Part shown: one piece after another, positions 16,345 through 24,772 of the stretch | Numbering within the stretch: position 1 is the first letter of the stretch | How the letters are laid out: every line of letters begins with the position of its first letter | From: Symploca sp. SIO2E9 | GTDB lineage: Bacteria; Cyanobacteriota; Cyanobacteriia; Cyanobacteriales; Coleofasciculaceae | Assembly: GCA_010692645.1 (NCBI GenBank) | Contig: JAAHGS010000063.1 | Span: 1 to 32,601, forward strand | Length of the DNA stretch: 32,601 bases | Reading direction: 5' to 3' | The notes under the pieces: generated by a model | Database searches by the model: none | Told to the model about the DNA's origin: nothing | Seen by the model: only the letters and a program-made list of their open reading frames with translations | Position numbers and translations under genes: made by a program

Positions 16345-16860
16345 ATGTCTGTCCCTGAAACCAAAATTTCCCGCTCTTACCACCAAGAAGATATTCAGCA
16401 AATCCTCAATTTGGCAATCGCGCGTCAGGTTGACGGTGGAGAATTTTCTCGTGAGCAGCTTGTAGAAATGGCTAGTGAATTAGGTATTACTAGCGATACT
16501 CTCCTGGAAGCAGAACAGGAATGGCTCCTCCAGCAACAAGAGCAGCAACAGCGTGACCAGTTTAATATCTATAGACGCAGTAAGTTAAGGCAAAGTATTG
16601 GTAAATACTTAATCACCAATAGTTTTTTAGTGGTTTTGAACTTTCTAACTGCTGGTCATCTATCTTGGTCTTTATACATTTTATTAGTTTGGGGACTTGG
16701 ACTAGCTCTACAAGTTTGGAATAACTATCAACTACATGGCGAAGAATATGAACAAGCTTTCCAAAAATGGAATCGTAGGCAGCAGCTTGCACAAGCAGCA
16801 CAATCAGTTTTTACACGTATAAATAATTGGCTTAAGGATAATGCTAAAAGGGAACAGTAA
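16345..16860 (+). CDS. 2TM domain protein
   Basis: A 171-residue membrane protein. The N-terminal 60 residues form a short helical module (IQQILNLAIARQVDGGEFSR), resembling SHOCT-like segments, followed by a Gln-rich helix. Two transmembrane spans (about 91-110 and 113-127) are joined by a very short turn, and a conserved-looking YEQAFQKWNRR segment follows, the layout of the 2TM family. The function is unknown. It stands alone; the following 379-base gap has a MITE-like repeat and nothing else coding until 17240. Confidence 0.75.
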   Translation: MSVPETKISRSYHQEDIQQILNLAIARQVDGGEFSREQLVEMASELGITSDTLLEAEQEWLLQQQEQQQRDQFNIYRRSKLRQSIGKYLITNSFLVVLNFLTAGHLSWSLYILLVWGLGLALQVWNNYQLHGEEYEQAFQKWNRRQQLAQAAQSVFTRINNWLKDNAKREQ

Positions 16861-16875
16861 TTCTCTTTTGGGTAC

Positions 16876-16977
16876 ATATAGCAACCGACAGGGCGGTTAG
16901 GACATCCTATTTTGGATTAAAGGGAATAGGGAACAGGGAACAAGAAACTGTCCTAACAGTTGTGGCGACTGCTATAT
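16876..16977. repeat. MITE-like element with 28-bp inverted ends
   Basis: ATATAGCA...GTTAGGAC (16876-16903) and GTCCTAAC...TGCTATAT (16950-16977) are inverted ends whose outer and inner 8 bases match exactly. The 46-base middle includes a GGGAACAG-type short tandem repeat. The 102-base size suggests a non-autonomous transposon remnant. The remainder of 16861-17239 has no support for a gene or structured RNA. Confidence 0.55.
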
Positions 16978-17339
16978 ATTCTTGGCAGTGGTATTTTTCT
17001 TTGCTACTATCAAAAGATAATAATTGCTGCAATTAAAGCTATTTCAATTAATATAAGCAATCAACAGATAATTTCAATTCAGAGATAGGTCTGTCGAACT
17101 CCCTTTTTTGAAGTTAACAAGGTTGTCGAGAGTTCATTTTGTCATTTTTTAGTAAAGTTTTATTGCAATATCTGGATTTTTGCTCTATGAACTTGATAAT
17201 TTGCTGGTGTAATTGCAGCTGTAACTGCATGATAAGCGAATGTGTTCTAATACACAGCATACTCAGCTCAGTTTAGATCCAGATCAGTTGGATGTACCAA
17301 GTTCTTTTGAAGAGGAGCTTGAACATCCCCGGCGGCAAT

Positions 17340-17366
17340 CCCCACCCTCAACGGAGTAGGGTGGGG
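17340..17366 (+). other. Left-end hairpin of the TnpB element
   Basis: A perfect 9-bp stem CCCCACCCT / AGGGTGGGG with a CAACGGAGT loop starts 13 bases inside the element. Subterminal hairpins of this type are the recognition structures of Y1 transposases in the IS200/IS605 family. Confidence 0.65.
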
Positions 17367-17470
17367 AAGGATAGCCCGTGTGAGCAACTTCAGTTGCCGA
17401 AAACCCTTCATATTCAGTCTAACCTAGGGTATTATATAACAATAATTAGCGCTCAAGTGAGGTGGTGTAA

Positions 17471-20400
17471 GTGGAGACGAGGCGCGTAACTTTTCGACTG
17501 TATCCAACTAAAAGTCAAGAGAAAAAGTTGCATTATTGGAGGCGAATGCATAAAGATTTATACAATGCAGCATTGTATAATCGCAAGACTCAATATCAGC
17601 GGCTTAATCACTCGGTTGACTACTGGGAACAACAGGTGCGAATCGTTAGGTAGAAACTATTCCTGAAATGGATAGAGGATTACCTGCAAGGTCTAAACCT
17701 TGACAACTTGATAGCCATGTAGGTGAGAGAAAGTATCCTAGAACTCTCAAGTCCTACTCTCCAAGTACAGGAGTAAAAGCACACAGAGCAAGGGTTTTCT
17801 TTAAACCTTGTCCCCTAGGTTTGAGACTGGTTATCAAAGCCTAAAGCGGGGGTGAAAGGTGGCAATGCTGGAAGCCTAATCCGGCAACCATCGAGCAAGA
17901 ACTTAATGGATAGGGATACGAAGGTATTACTGAACCATCGTTACCCAGAACCAGTGGAATAAGGCTTACACACTGGAGCCAAAAGGCACAGGAAAACAGG
18001 GGTTGGCAATTTTGTTGTTGACCAACTTGTACTCCCTATAAACCCGGTGGATAGTACCATCCTAAAAGTTCAAACAATGGCTATCAGGAACGAGATAACC
18101 TCTCATATGCTCTCAGTCAGGTCGATGCCTGAGTAGGTGCCAACCGCAAGCAATGGGAGGAAAGATTGAGTCAGAAGCTAACGCTCTCCACTAACAAGAG
18201 GGATACGCCAACAGACTCACGATGATAAGGAAGATAGAGTCTTAAGTAGCAATGCAAATGTCTAAAACGAGTTTAAAGACTACGGTGGAATGGAAGGCAA
18301 TACCCTGGCAAAAACTAGAGCGTAAAGTCTTTAAGTTGCAGAAGAGAATCTATCGAGCCTCTCAGCGTGGCGATGTGAGAATGACTCGCAGACTCCAGAA
18401 GATGCTGATGAAGTCTTGGGCTGCACAATGTCTCTCGGTTCGTCGGGTAACGCAAGACAATCAAGGTAAGAAGACGGCAGGTGTGGACGGTGTTAAGTCA
18501 CTGACCCCAAAGCAACGTCTCATCTTGGTTGAAAATTTAAAACCATGTTCAAAGGTCGCCCCAACCAGGCGAGTATGGATTCCCAAACCTGGAAAGGAAG
18601 AGAAACGACCTCTAGGCATCCCGACAATGAAAGATCGAGCTTTGCAAGCACTTGTCAAACTGGCGCTAGAGCCAGAATGGGAAGCGCGATTTGAAGCCAA
18701 CTCATATGGTTTCAGACCCGGACGCTCATGTCACGATGCGGTTCAGGCTATATATGACGCAATTAAGTTTAAGGGCAAATATGTCCTTGATGCCGATATT
18801 GCTAAATGCTTTGACAAAATCGACCATGAAGCACTGCTAAGAAAATTAAATACATTTCCCACCATACGCCGTCAAATTCGAGCATGGTTAAAAGGGGGAG
18901 TGATAGACGGAAAGCAGTTGTTTCCAACAACTGAGGGAACGCCACAGGGTGGGGTCATTTCCCCATTACTGGCAAACATTGCCCTCCACGGGATGGAAAA
19001 TCTAATCAAAAAGGTATTCCCAAAACGGGGATACTCAAAAAACGGGGTAAAGAAGACATTCTATCCTCCATCCGTGATTAGATATGCAGATGACTTCGTG
19101 ATTCTCCACGAAGACCTAACCGTCGTCCAAAGTTGCAAGGAGATAATCCAGGAATGGTTGAAAGACATGGGTTTGGAACTAAAACCTAGCAAAACAAGAC
19201 TTGCTCACACCCTCAACCAGTATGAGCAAGAGCAGCCAGGATTTGATTTCCTTGGTTTCAATATACGTCAATATAAGGTGGGTAAATACCACTCTGGTAA
19301 AGACAAATATGGAAGATTGCTAGGAATAAAGCCAATCATCACCCCAAGCAAGGATAAGCAGAAGGTACACTACGAACAAATTGCGGAAGTTATCAAAGCC
19401 CACAGGAATGCACCACAAGTGGCGCTAATTAAGAAACTGAACCCGATTATTCGGGGATGGGCTAACTACTACGCAACACAAGTAAGTAAGGTAGCCTACT
19501 GTGACCAAGATAACCTCATGTACCAGAAGCTCAGAGCTTGGGCAAAGCGCCGACACCCCAAAAAATCCGGGGAATGGGTGTCAAAGAAGTATTGGCAATC
19601 CATAGGCGGCGACAACTGGGTATTCGCAACCAGGCAAAAAGGTAATAATCCTATGCGGTTACTGAAACATAGCGAAACGCCAATTAAGCGCTATGTAAAG
19701 GTTAAAGGCGAATCGTCCCCATACAACGGCAACTTGGTTTATTGGAGTTCAAGAATGGGTAACAACCCTGAAATGCCTAAGACACTGGCAACATTGTTGA
19801 AGAAGCAGAAAGGGAAATGTACTCACTGCGGATTAATTTTCCGTGAAAACGATGTAATGGAAGTTGACCACAGAATCCCTAAGTCGCAAGGCGGAAAGGA
19901 TTCCTACGATAATTGGCAACTTCTACATAGACATTGCCATGACACAAAGACCGCCACAGATGGCAGTTTCGGCAACCAATCTGGCTGTAACAGTGCCAAG
20001 CCTAAGCCCACCAAAAGACTCGAAAGAGTCGAGGACAAATGGGTAATGAGGTATGCATGACAAGCACCTTATCGTTGAGGAGCCGTGTGAGGGGAAACCT
20101 TCACGCACGGTTTTGAAGACCAGCGGGATTGGTGACAGTCTCGCTGAGTTTAATAATTGTTTACCCGCTTTTAAACAAGTACACCCAGAATATAAAGAAC
20201 TGGGTTCTCATGCTCTCCAAGCCACTCTCAAACGAGTCGATTTTGCCTTCAATCGCTTTTTCAAAGGCTTAGCTAAATATCCCAAATTCAAGTCTGGCAG
20301 ACTCTATCGTGGGTGGACTTATCCTTGTAGTTCTGGTTGGAAAACACATACCACTGGAGAGCATGGTTTTCTGGAATTATCCAATCTTGGTAAAATACGA

Positions 20401-21282
20401 ATGCGAGGTAGGGCAAGGACTTGGGGAAGACCTACCACTTGCACCATCCTCTGGAAAAACCATAAATGGCACGCTAGCATTACCGTCAATTGTGACCCAG
20501 TTAGAGACACTAGTACTGGTGCTATAGGTTTAGATTTTGGGTGCAAAACTGCTGTAGCAATGTCTAACGGCACTAAGGTAGAAAACCCTAGATTTTTGGC
20601 TAAAACCAGCGAGGAAGTGAAAAAAGCCTCCAAGAGGTTGAGGCGCAAACAAACCCCCAACAGAAAGAAAAAGATCTTAGCCTCTAAGCGTTGGAAGCAA
20701 GCTAAAAAAATTGTCTCCAAGCTGAGCAGCAAGGTAGCCAATCAACGAGATGACTGGCAACATAAAATAGCGGCACAAATTGTCAGCAGTAATAGCCTGG
20801 TCGCTACAGAAGAGTTAAGCCTGAAAGGGATGACTCGTAAAGCCAAAAAAGGTAGCAAGAGGAAACGTCAAAAAGCCGGACTTAATCGCTCACTTCTAGA
20901 CGTAGGAATTAGTGCTTTCAAGCAAAAGGTTAAGTATAAGGTTGAGGAGGCTGGCGGGGTCTACATCGAAGTCAAGACCACAAAAATTAAGCCAACCCAA
21001 CGATGCCCTAAGTGCTGGAAAACTGAGCCTAAAGATTTGAGCCAAAGAGTCCATGAGTGTAAGCACTGTGGTTTCACAACGGACAGAGACGTAGCCGCTG
21101 CTATGGTGTGTGTCCTACAGGCACAGGGGTTCGGGACGAACCTCTCTAACCGTGGAGCCTCAAGCTCTACGTCAAAGACTCGTAAACATACGGGAGCTAT
21201 GGCGCAACTGGGGGCGAGGAAGCGGCAAAAACTTCTAATTACCGATAGTGGCGGAGCTGAAACTTCGCCTTCTACAAAGTAA
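17471..21282 (+). CDS. tnpB: TnpB RNA-guided nuclease, interrupted by a group II intron
   Basis: Exon 1 is 17471-17635 (55 codons from a GTG, METRRVTFRLYP ... DYWEQQ) and exon 2 is 20155-21282 (375 codons, NCLPAFKQVHPEYKELG...). Joined, they give 430 residues, normal for TnpB, and the junction QQ-NCLPAFK lies in a region that is continuous in relatives. The RuvC triad is intact: Asp182 (GLDFGCKT), Glu274 (VATEELSL) and Asp367 (TDRDVAAA); zinc-finger Cys are 339, 342, 357 and 360. TnpB cuts DNA next to a transposon-specific motif, guided by the omega RNA from its own 3' end, keeping the element in place. Nuclease production here depends on RNA splicing; unspliced message stops in the intron at an early TAG (17650-17652). 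Confidence 0.87.
18002..18026 (+). other. Candidate EBS1 loop of the intron
   Basis: A stem GTTGG / CCAAC carries a loop with TTGTTG, which pairs with CAACAG, the last six bases of exon 1, using one G-U pair. This matches the expected EBS1-IBS1 contact in the Id3 loop of domain I. I could not place EBS2 convincingly. Confidence 0.5.
18252..20060 (+). CDS. ltrA: Group II intron reverse transcriptase/maturase with HNH domain
   Basis: The intron-encoded protein helps splicing and copies the spliced RNA into new DNA sites. The 602-residue length is normal. Motifs follow in order: RVWIPKPGKEEKRPLGIPT (RT2), YGFRPGRSCHDAV, YVLDADIAKCFDKIDH (RT3), GTPQGGVISPLLANIALH (RT4), Tyr278-Ala-Asp-Asp281 (RT5), DFLGFNIRQY (RT7), a maturase X region around 390-440, and an HNH endonuclease at the C-terminus (CTHCG, DHRIPKSQGG, HRHCHD). 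Its stop is 20 bases before domain V. All catalytic residues appear intact. The symbol is used as the family name. Confidence 0.95.
   Translation: MQMSKTSLKTTVEWKAIPWQKLERKVFKLQKRIYRASQRGDVRMTRRLQKMLMKSWAAQCLSVRRVTQDNQGKKTAGVDGVKSLTPKQRLILVENLKPCSKVAPTRRVWIPKPGKEEKRPLGIPTMKDRALQALVKLALEPEWEARFEANSYGFRPGRSCHDAVQAIYDAIKFKGKYVLDADIAKCFDKIDHEALLRKLNTFPTIRRQIRAWLKGGVIDGKQLFPTTEGTPQGGVISPLLANIALHGMENLIKKVFPKRGYSKNGVKKTFYPPSVIRYADDFVILHEDLTVVQSCKEIIQEWLKDMGLELKPSKTRLAHTLNQYEQEQPGFDFLGFNIRQYKVGKYHSGKDKYGRLLGIKPIITPSKDKQKVHYEQIAEVIKAHRNAPQVALIKKLNPIIRGWANYYATQVSKVAYCDQDNLMYQKLRAWAKRRHPKKSGEWVSKKYWQSIGGDNWVFATRQKGNNPMRLLKHSETPIKRYVKVKGESSPYNGNLVYWSSRMGNNPEMPKTLATLLKKQKGKCTHCGLIFRENDVMEVDHRIPKSQGGKDSYDNWQLLHRHCHDTKTATDGSFGNQSGCNSAKPKPTKRLERVEDKWVMRYA
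20080..20154 (+). ncRNA. Intron domains V and VI
   Basis: Domain V (20080-20113) has the catalytic AGC at 20081-20083, a stem GAGCCGTGTGA pairing with the TCACGCACGGTTT side, and a GAAA tetraloop, a near-standard bacterial form. Domain VI (about 20114-20154) pairs AGCGGGA with TCTCGCT. A20147, seven bases from the last intron base, is the likely branch-point adenosine. Confidence 0.88.
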
Positions 21283-21297
21283 GGCGGAGTAGTTCAT
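21130..21297 (+). ncRNA. Predicted omega RNA scaffold region of the element
   Basis: In this family the omega RNA is read from the tnpB 3' end and right end, with the guide directly after the element boundary. The right-end hairpin at 21262-21292 fits. The guide would start at 21298 (TACGTAGCCCATTTATC), which is host gene sequence. It lies wholly in exon 2, so it would be made without splicing. The exact 5' limit cannot be read by eye. Confidence 0.45.
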
Positions 21298-21753
21298 TAC
21301 GTAGCCCATTTATCAGATGTAGGCGCACGATTAAAGAAAGACATTGATCTTGATTATGTCGTGGTAATCGCTAATGTGACTGGCATTGAAATAGATTCTG
21401 GTAATGCCAAAAATGATTACGAAGTCAGAATGACTTTATGGTCACATAAAGGTGAAAACAAGGAAGTTATTGGTCGTGGTTCACTATTACCCAATCTACC
21501 AGCTCAAGATGTGATCCCAGTCCGTCTAGAAATGCTTTCGGCGGAAATGCGACACCGAAGGTTAGAAGATGAAACATCTTTTAGTGTTACCATCTTGGCA
21601 TCACACAAGACAGAATTAGGATTTGTTTCACTGTACATGCTGCCGGAAAAAGAACTGATGTTTAGGGGACACTAAGCCGAGAGTACTCATCCCGTAACTC
21701 GAAAGTAGAGTTTTATCGCACTACAGGTGAAATCTACCCGAGGCTGAATGTAG

Positions 21754-21773
21754 GGGCGCACAGCGGTGCGCCC
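21754..21773. terminator. GC hairpin downstream of the host gene
   Basis: A perfect 8-bp stem GGGCGCAC / GTGCGCCC with loop AGCG, 78 bases after the host gene stop, is followed by two copies of TTAAATCTTAGG. It belongs to a common cyanobacterial GGGGCGCA-type repeat and may also terminate transcription, although no T-run follows. The rest of 21676-21928 holds no gene. Confidence 0.45.
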
Positions 21774-21928
21774 TTAAATCTTAGGTTAAATCTTAGGGCT
21801 GATAGTCCCCCAAATCTCCCGTTAGCTAAAATTGAACCAAAGTCCTGTTGCTTTCAACAGCCATATCAAGCAAGCGCTTAATGCTTTAATGATGTTAAGC
21901 CTTCAACTACTTGCAGTTACTCGCTACT

Positions 21929-23650
21929 ATGTCCTCTAAGCAATCACCACCTCCACAGCCAAGCCTCTCAACTCTAGATGAGATCCGCGCCGCTAGGCTA
22001 GAGAAAGTCCAACAGCTCAAAACTTTGGGCATCAATCCCTATGCCTACCGCTGGGAGTCTACCCACCACACGGCAGAACTCCAGGAGAAATTTGCTGAGT
22101 TGCCCAATGGCGAAGAAGTGGATTTAGAAGTAGCGATCGCAGGTCGCATTTTAGCACGTCGCGTCTTCGGCAAACTGGCTTTCTTCAATCTGCAAGACCA
22201 AACTGGCACAATTCAGCTTTATCTAGACAAGAAGAAAATCACCGCTGAGATGGAAGATGTGCCTAATGCCTTTAACCACCTCAAGCAGCTAACCGATATT
22301 GGTGATATTATCGGGGTCAAGGGTACAATTAAGCGCACCGAAAAGGGTGAACTCTCAATCTATGTCAGCCGCTACGTTATGCTGACTAAGTCCCTTTTGC
22401 CTTTACCCGATAAATGGCATGGTCTTACCGATACTGAAAAACGCTACCGCCAGCGCTATGTTGACCTAATTGTTAACCCTACAGTTCGGGAAACCTTCCG
22501 CTTGCGGGCTAAAATTACTTCAGCCATTCGTCGCTATTTAGAACAGCAAGACTTTATTGAAATCGAGACACCAGTTTTTAATACCCAAGCAGGTGGTGCT
22601 GATGCCCGTCCCTTCATCACCTACCACAATACCCTGGATATGGAGTTGTACCTCAGGATTGCTACAGAATTGCATTTGAAGCGGCTGATTGTAGGTGGGT
22701 TTGACAGGGTTTTTGAGTTAGGCAGAATTTTCCGCAACGAAGGCGTCTCTACTCGCCACAATCCCGAATTTACTTCTATTGAAGTTTACCAAGCCTATGC
22801 TGACTACAATGATATGATGCAGCTGACGGAGAATATTATTACTTCCGTTGCTCAAGAAGTATTGGATACACTGGAAATTACCTATCAGGGTGAAGCAATT
22901 GACTTGAGCTCACCTTGGCGTAGAGTAACAATGCAGGAATTAGTGCAGGAAAAAACAGGTTTAGACTTCAGCAAGTTCCAGACTCTGGAAGAAGCCAAAA
23001 CTGCAGCCCAAAAAGTAGGAATTGAGGGTTTAGAAGAATGCCCATCAATTGGCAAAATTCTCAATGAAGCCTTCGAGCAAAAGTGTGAAGAAACTCTAAT
23101 TCAGCCTACCTTTGTACTAGATTATCCTGTAGAAATCTCCCCCTTAGCCAAGCCCCATCGCCACCAGCAAGGATTAGTAGAACGCTTTGAATTATTTATT
23201 GCTGGACGTGAAACAGCTAATAGCTTTTCTGAATTAACTGATCCTGTAGACCAACGGGAAAGACTAGAAAAACAAGCGCTACTAAAGGCAGCAGGTGACT
23301 TGGAAGCACAGGAAGTCGATGAAGACTTTTTGACAGCCTTAGAGTATGGTATGCCACCTACTGGCGGTATGGGCATGGGTATTGATCGCTTAGTCATGCT
23401 ACTTACTGATTGTGCCAGCATTCGAGATGCGATCGCTTTTCCTTTGCTCAAGAATGAGAGCAATGTAATTAAATCCTTTGACTATGATGGAGAAAAGCAA
23501 ATTCTGCGAGTTGAATTCAAAAGTGGCAGCGTCTACAAGTACCATGATCTTCCCAAAACTGTATATCAGGAACTAAAGAATGCACCGTCAGTTGGTCAAT
23601 ACTTTAATTCCCAGATTCGAGAAAAGTATGGTCATGACCAAGAACTTTAA
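21929..23650 (+). CDS. lysS: Lysyl-tRNA synthetase (class II) with C-terminal KTSC domain
   Basis: LysS charges tRNA-Lys with lysine in the cytoplasm. The 573-residue product has the OB-fold anticodon-binding domain (about 60-160), then class II motifs: motif 1 around VETIETPVF-type sequence ([14 protein letters not shown]), motif 2 ([11 protein letters not shown]...[11 protein letters not shown]) and motif 3 ([12 protein letters not shown]), and an [12 protein letters not shown] end of the core near 510. Residues 511-573 (SFDYDGEKQ...[15 protein letters not shown]... IREKYG) are a KTSC domain, an addition found on some LysRS. A TTG at 21911 would add six residues; the ATG at 21929 fits the family better. 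No operon partner is evident. Confidence 0.96.
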   Translation: MSSKQSPPPQPSLSTLDEIRAARLEKVQQLKTLGINPYAYRWESTHHTAELQEKFAELPNGEEVDLEVAIAGRILARRVFGKLAFFNLQDQTGTIQLYLDKKKITAEMEDVPNAFNHLKQLTDIGDIIGVKGTIKRTEKGELSIYVSRYVMLTKSLLPLPDKWHGLTDTEKRYRQRYVDLIVNPTVRETFRLRAKITSAIRRYLEQQDFIEIETPVFNTQAGGADARPFITYHNTLDMELYLRIATELHLKRLIVGGFDRVFELGRIFRNEGVSTRHNPEFTSIEVYQAYADYNDMMQLTENIITSVAQEVLDTLEITYQGEAIDLSSPWRRVTMQELVQEKTGLDFSKFQTLEEAKTAAQKVGIEGLEECPSIGKILNEAFEQKCEETLIQPTFVLDYPVEISPLAKPHRHQQGLVERFELFIAGRETANSFSELTDPVDQRERLEKQALLKAAGDLEAQEVDEDFLTALEYGMPPTGGMGMGIDRLVMLLTDCASIRDAIAFPLLKNESNVIKSFDYDGEKQILRVEFKSGSVYKYHDLPKTVYQELKNAPSVGQYFNSQIREKYGHDQEL

Positions 23651-23660
23651 CTAAAATCTA

Positions 23661-23757
23661 ATAAGTAATAAGTGTTGTTATTGTCACTTATTACTTAATA
23701 TTTATCACCTATTACTTGACTTATTACTTATTACTTATTATTTATTACTTATTACTT
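23661..23757. repeat. TTATTAC heptanucleotide repeats with hairpin
   Basis: The gap after lysS is almost only TTATTACT-type units, a short tandem repeat common in cyanobacteria. The first part folds: ATAAGTAATAAGTG (23661-23674) pairs with CACTTATTACTTA (23685-23697) over 13 bases. It may act as a weak terminator for lysS. Confidence 0.8.
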
Positions 23758-23789
23758 GCTAAAGTTCTGAAGCCAAAGGAGGCTTGATT

Positions 23790-24494
23790 ATGTCCCGACT
23801 TTTAAAAGAAGGCAGGAGCGGTGAAGATGTCAAGGAATTGCAAGAATTCTTGATTAAACAGGGATATTTACAGCCTGGAGATGCCGATGGTTATTTTGGA
23901 GCCAAAACTAAAGCGGCAGTGATTGAGTTTCAAAAAGCTCAAGGGTTGACTCCAGATGGGGAATCTGGCCCTAAAACCTCGGCCCAAATCGAAAAGCTGG
24001 CGGAGGATAATAGCGATAATAGTGATAGTGTTTCTCGTCGTCTTGTTAAAGAGGGTAGGAGCGGTGAAGATGTCAAGGAGTTGCAAGAATTCTTGATTAA
24101 ACAGGAATATTTAAAGTCTGGAAGTGCTGACGGCGATTTCGGAGCCAAAACTAAAGCGGCAGTGATTGAGTTTCAAAAAGCCCAAGGGCTTACCCAAGAT
24201 GGGGAGGTTGGTCCGACAACTTGGGCAAAAATTGATCTGGTTGCCAAGGGTGAAGGAGAGGATACCGAGAGCATTGCTCGTCGGCTTCTCAAAGAAGGTA
24301 GAAGTGGTGAAGATGTCAAGGAGTTGCAAGAATTATTGATCAAACAGGGATATTTACAGCCTGGAGATGCCGATGGCGATTTTGGAGCCAAAACCAAAGC
24401 CGCTGTCATTGAGTTTCAAAAAGCTCAAGGGCTTACCCAAGATGGGGAGGTTGGTCCCATAACTTGGATCCAAATTAATCAGGCAATTGCTTAA
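23790..24494 (+). CDS. Triple peptidoglycan-binding domain protein
   Basis: The 234-residue product is three copies, about 80 residues each, of the PG_binding_1 fold; each copy has RLxKEGRSGEDVKELQE, then DADGxFGAKTKAAVIEFQ, then GLTxDGExGP. There is no signal peptide, catalytic domain or membrane segment, so how it would reach the wall is unclear; it may be a cytoplasmic relative or be exported by an unknown route. The start at 23790 has AAAGGAGG seven bases ahead, which rules against the TTG six bases earlier. The DNA of the three units is nearly identical over long runs, pointing to recent duplication. Confidence 0.88.
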   Translation: MSRLLKEGRSGEDVKELQEFLIKQGYLQPGDADGYFGAKTKAAVIEFQKAQGLTPDGESGPKTSAQIEKLAEDNSDNSDSVSRRLVKEGRSGEDVKELQEFLIKQEYLKSGSADGDFGAKTKAAVIEFQKAQGLTQDGEVGPTTWAKIDLVAKGEGEDTESIARRLLKEGRSGEDVKELQELLIKQGYLQPGDADGDFGAKTKAAVIEFQKAQGLTQDGEVGPITWIQINQAIA

Positions 24495-24523
24495 TATTGC
24501 TTAGTTAGGGACGTTTGTCTGTT

Positions 24524-24558
24524 GCGATTGCCCAAAAGACTTTTCCTAGGGCAATCGC
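24524..24558 (+). terminator. Long stem-loop after the peptidoglycan-binding gene
   Basis: A perfect 10-bp stem GCGATTGCCC / GGGCAATCGC encloses a second small AAAAG/CTTTT fold, 30 bases after the stop codon. It is the best terminator candidate for the gene. The rest of the 278-base gap up to 24772 holds only the palindrome at 24707. Confidence 0.5.
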
Positions 24559-24706
24559 CAAAGTGATTAACCTCAAGGACTAGCGCTAAAATCAAAGTCC
24601 TTGCCTAGAGTAGATTTAGGGATTTGGGTAAGTAGTCCACAAATAATAACCGGATTTGGTATTAGATATGCTGGTTTCTTGAACACGCAGCAGCTTCTAT
24701 GAGTTC

Positions 24707-24730
24707 TTTATAGTACATTAGTACTATAAA
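24707..24730 (+). promoter_or_regulatory. Perfect palindrome before the R-M genes
   Basis: TTTATAGTAC-ATTA-GTACTATAAA is a perfect inverted repeat of 10 bp arms 43 bases before the methylase start, and its right arm contains a TATAAA -10-like hexamer. Its form recalls C-boxes bound by controller proteins of R-M systems, though no controller gene is present. It holds no GATC. A repressor or autoregulatory site is likely. Confidence 0.5.
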
Positions 24731-24772
24731 AGGAAGTTGAATTAATTGCTGAGTGGCTACTGAGGTATTAGT

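Larger units (their letters stand above)
17636..20154 (+). ncRNA. Group II intron, chloroplast-like class
   Basis: The intron opens with GTGCGAATCG directly after the CAG codon of exon 1 and ends in GAGTTTAAT before AAT TGT TTA, which restores the TnpB frame. It is 2519 bases and has a structured 5' part of 616 bases (domains I-III), the maturase gene in domain IV, and then domains V and VI. It lies in the same orientation as tnpB. All parts needed for self-splicing and retrohoming are visible, so it looks active or very recently so. Confidence 0.9.
17327..21297 (+). mobile_element. IS200/IS605 (IS1341-type) tnpB-only element carrying a group II intron
   Basis: The boundaries follow from the interrupted host gene: left junction GCTTGAACAT / CCCCGG, right junction AGTTCAT / TACGTA. 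CAT is shared by both junctions, so either end is fixed to within three bases. There is no target duplication, as expected for this family. A hairpin lies near the left end (17340-17366) and a second near the right end (ACTTCGCCTT with AAGGCGGAGT, 21262-21292). No tnpA is present, so movement would need a transposase in trans. Without the 2519-base intron, the element would be 1452 bases, a normal size. Confidence 0.85.
17240..21675 (+). pseudogene. Host gene of unknown function, split by a TnpB element
   Basis: Codons 17240-17326 (M C S N T ... EEELEH) and 21298-21675 (YVAHLSDVGARL ... MFRGH) lie in the same frame and join without gain or loss of bases when the element between is removed. 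The rejoined product has 154 residues and one compact mixed alpha/beta region (VVVIANVTGIEI, EVRMTLWSHKG, FSVTILASHKT). I do not recognise the family. The downstream half could start at the GTG at 21361 and give a 104-residue fragment, but it would lack the first third. Because TnpB elements lacking tnpA are not cut from RNA, the gene is likely inactive here unless the element is lost. Confidence 0.8.

Noticed and set aside
20053-20154. Start of the downstream TnpB half at the ATG at 20053
   Set aside because: This start lies inside the intron (maturase end and domains V-VI); the residues before the Asn-Cys-Leu-Pro at 20155 have no match to TnpB.
17471-21282. tnpB as a dead pseudogene or as two separate genes
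   Set aside because: The break has the exact ends of a group II intron, and the joined frame has all catalytic residues, so splicing is the simpler reading.
23661-23757. CRISPR or origin-type iterons
   Set aside because: The unit is the TTATTAC heptanucleotide with no spacers and no replication gene nearby.
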